5,947 bases of DNA, taken from CAMPJU01 sp046566095 (GTDB lineage: Bacteria > Pseudomonadota > Gammaproteobacteria > Xanthomonadales > Xanthomonadaceae). Position 1 is the first letter of the stretch; each line of letters begins with the position of its first letter. A model generated the notes under the pieces. That model saw only the letters and a program-made list of their open reading frames with translations. It was not told the DNA's origin and ran no database searches. This document shows positions 5,164 through 5,947 of this stretch, piece by piece. A program made the translations under genes and the position numbers. The stretch is taken from positions 1 to 5,947 of the forward strand of contig JBKHXI010000054.1 of NCBI GenBank assembly GCA_046566095.1, written 5' to 3'.

Positions 5164-5947
5164 GCGCGTGCGCGGCCGGCGCGGCGGCCGCCTGCGCCTG
5201 CAGTCGCCGGATCCGGCCGAGCTCGTCCAGCAGCTCGGGCAGCGGCGGCAGGTTGAAGTCGCGTTCGAGCACGGTCGGGCGCAGGCCGTGGCGGGCGTAG
5301 GCGTGCGCCAGCAGGTCCCAGACCGCGTCCTTGACCGGCGCGCCGTGGGTGTCGACCTTCAGGTCCTCGGCCTCGTCGTAGTGGCCGGCGACGTGGTAGC
5401 AGGCGATGCGCGCGGACGGCATCGCGTCGATGTAGGCGATCGGGTCGTAGCGGTGGTTGATGGCGTTGACCAGGACGTTGTTGACGTCCAGCAGCAGGTC
5501 GCAGTCGGCCTCGGCCAGCACGGCGTTGACGAAGGCGGCCTCGTCCATGGCGGGCGCGCCGTCCGCGGCCAGGGCCAGGTAGTAGCTGGCGTTCTCGACC
5601 GCGATCCGCCGGCCCAGCAGGGCCTGCACCCTGCGGATGCGCGCGGACACGTGCGCGACCGCCTCGTCCGTGAACGGCAGCGGCAGCAGGTCGTAGAGGT
5701 GGCCGTCGTCGCTGCACCAGCTCAGGTGCTCGCTGTACAGCGCGACGCGATGGCGGTCGAGGAAGCGGCCGACTTCGGCCACGAAGGCCTCGTCCAGCGG
5801 CTCCGGGCCGCCCAGCGACAGGGACAGGCCGTGGCAGGCGATCGGGTGGCGTGCGGACAGCGCGGCGAAGGCCGCGCCGAGCCTGCCGCCGACGCCGATC
5901 CAGTTTTCCGGCGCGCATTCCAGGAAGTCGAAGGCGCCGTCGGGCGC
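5156..5947 (-). CDS. DUF692/MNIO family iron-dependent enzyme (HvfB/BufB-like), 5' end outside window
   Basis: DUF692 proteins (MbnB, TglH, BufB/HvfB) are multinuclear non-heme iron oxidases with a TIM-barrel fold that modify cysteines in ribosomally made peptides, often for copper handling. The frame is open to the right edge, with 263 residues visible; about 15-25 N-terminal residues should be missing. Family signatures in order: FDFLECAPENWIGVGGR (6-22), CHGLSLSLGG (38-47), YSEHLSW (71-77), VENASYY (117-123), LLDVNNVLVNAINH (152-165), YHVAGH (184-189), VDTHGAPV (198-205) and VLERDFNLP (226-234). The His, Glu, Asp and Asn residues in these are the expected iron-ligand and active-site positions, and none appears lost. 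An earlier GTG (5782) in the frame is internal, since homology continues upstream of it. It overlaps hvfC by 8 nt. The expected small Cys-containing precursor gene is not in the window and should lie to the right. Substrate and product are unknown. Confidence 0.88.
   Translation of the reverse strand, partial: APDGAFDFLECAPENWIGVGGRLGAAFAALSARHPIACHGLSLSLGGPEPLDEAFVAEVGRFLDRHRVALYSEHLSWCSDDGHLYDLLPLPFTDEAVAHVSARIRRVQALLGRRIAVENASYYLALAADGAPAMDEAAFVNAVLAEADCDLLLDVNNVLVNAINHRYDPIAYIDAMPSARIACYHVAGHYDEAEDLKVDTHGAPVKDAVWDLLAHAYARHGLRPTVLERDFNLPPLPELLDELGRIRRLQAQAAAAPAAHAHG

Noticed and set aside
4321..5256. + strand frame opposite hvfC and the DUF692 gene
   Set aside because: It is an antisense shadow, composition-biased, crossing the hvfB-hvfC junction without any domain.

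Overview
The window is very GC-rich, and its proteins resemble those of Gammaproteobacteria. The GTAG-headed REP palindromes and the style of the RlmB and RNase R sequences point to the Xanthomonadaceae/Lysobacteraceae (Lysobacter, Luteimonas or Stenotrophomonas-like). That placement is inference from motifs; no search was run.

Layout, left to right. Positions 1-1868 (+) hold the 3' three-quarters of rnr (RNase R), open at the left edge and interrupted by an in-frame TAG at 1044-1046. Both halves stay in one frame and both align with RNase R. Positions 1869-2167 are non-coding and carry four GTAG REP palindromes arranged as two tandem inverted pairs. Positions 2168-2938 (+) encode RlmB, which methylates 23S rRNA and often sits just downstream of rnr. 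Positions 2939-3142 are non-coding and hold a second repeat type as a 23-bp inverted pair. Positions 3143-3406 (+) encode a small three-helix membrane protein of the CBU_0592 type. Positions 3403-3561 hold four more REP palindromes that fill the gap between two convergent genes and supply the TAG stop codon of both. Positions 3558-4229 (-) encode RNase T. Positions 4279-5163 (-) encode an HvfC/DUF2063 protein, and 5156-5947 (-) encode a DUF692/MNIO (HvfB/BufB-like) enzyme that runs off the right edge.

How the genes work together. The left half is RNA metabolism: RNase R degrades structured RNA and RlmB modifies rRNA. RNase T, which trims the 3' ends of stable RNAs, sits on the opposite strand. 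The right half is the end of a leftward operon in which the DUF692 iron enzyme and its HvfC partner overlap by 8 nt. In related systems this pair modifies cysteines of a small secreted metal-binding peptide. That peptide gene is not visible and would be expected beyond the right edge. RNase T starts 49 nt after hvfC on the same strand, so it may be partly co-transcribed, though a strong hairpin lies between them.

The best points for a second look are the amber codon in rnr, the REP-derived stop codons at both ends of the 3403-3561 cluster (each backed by a second in-frame REP-derived TAG), and the partial MNIO operon.
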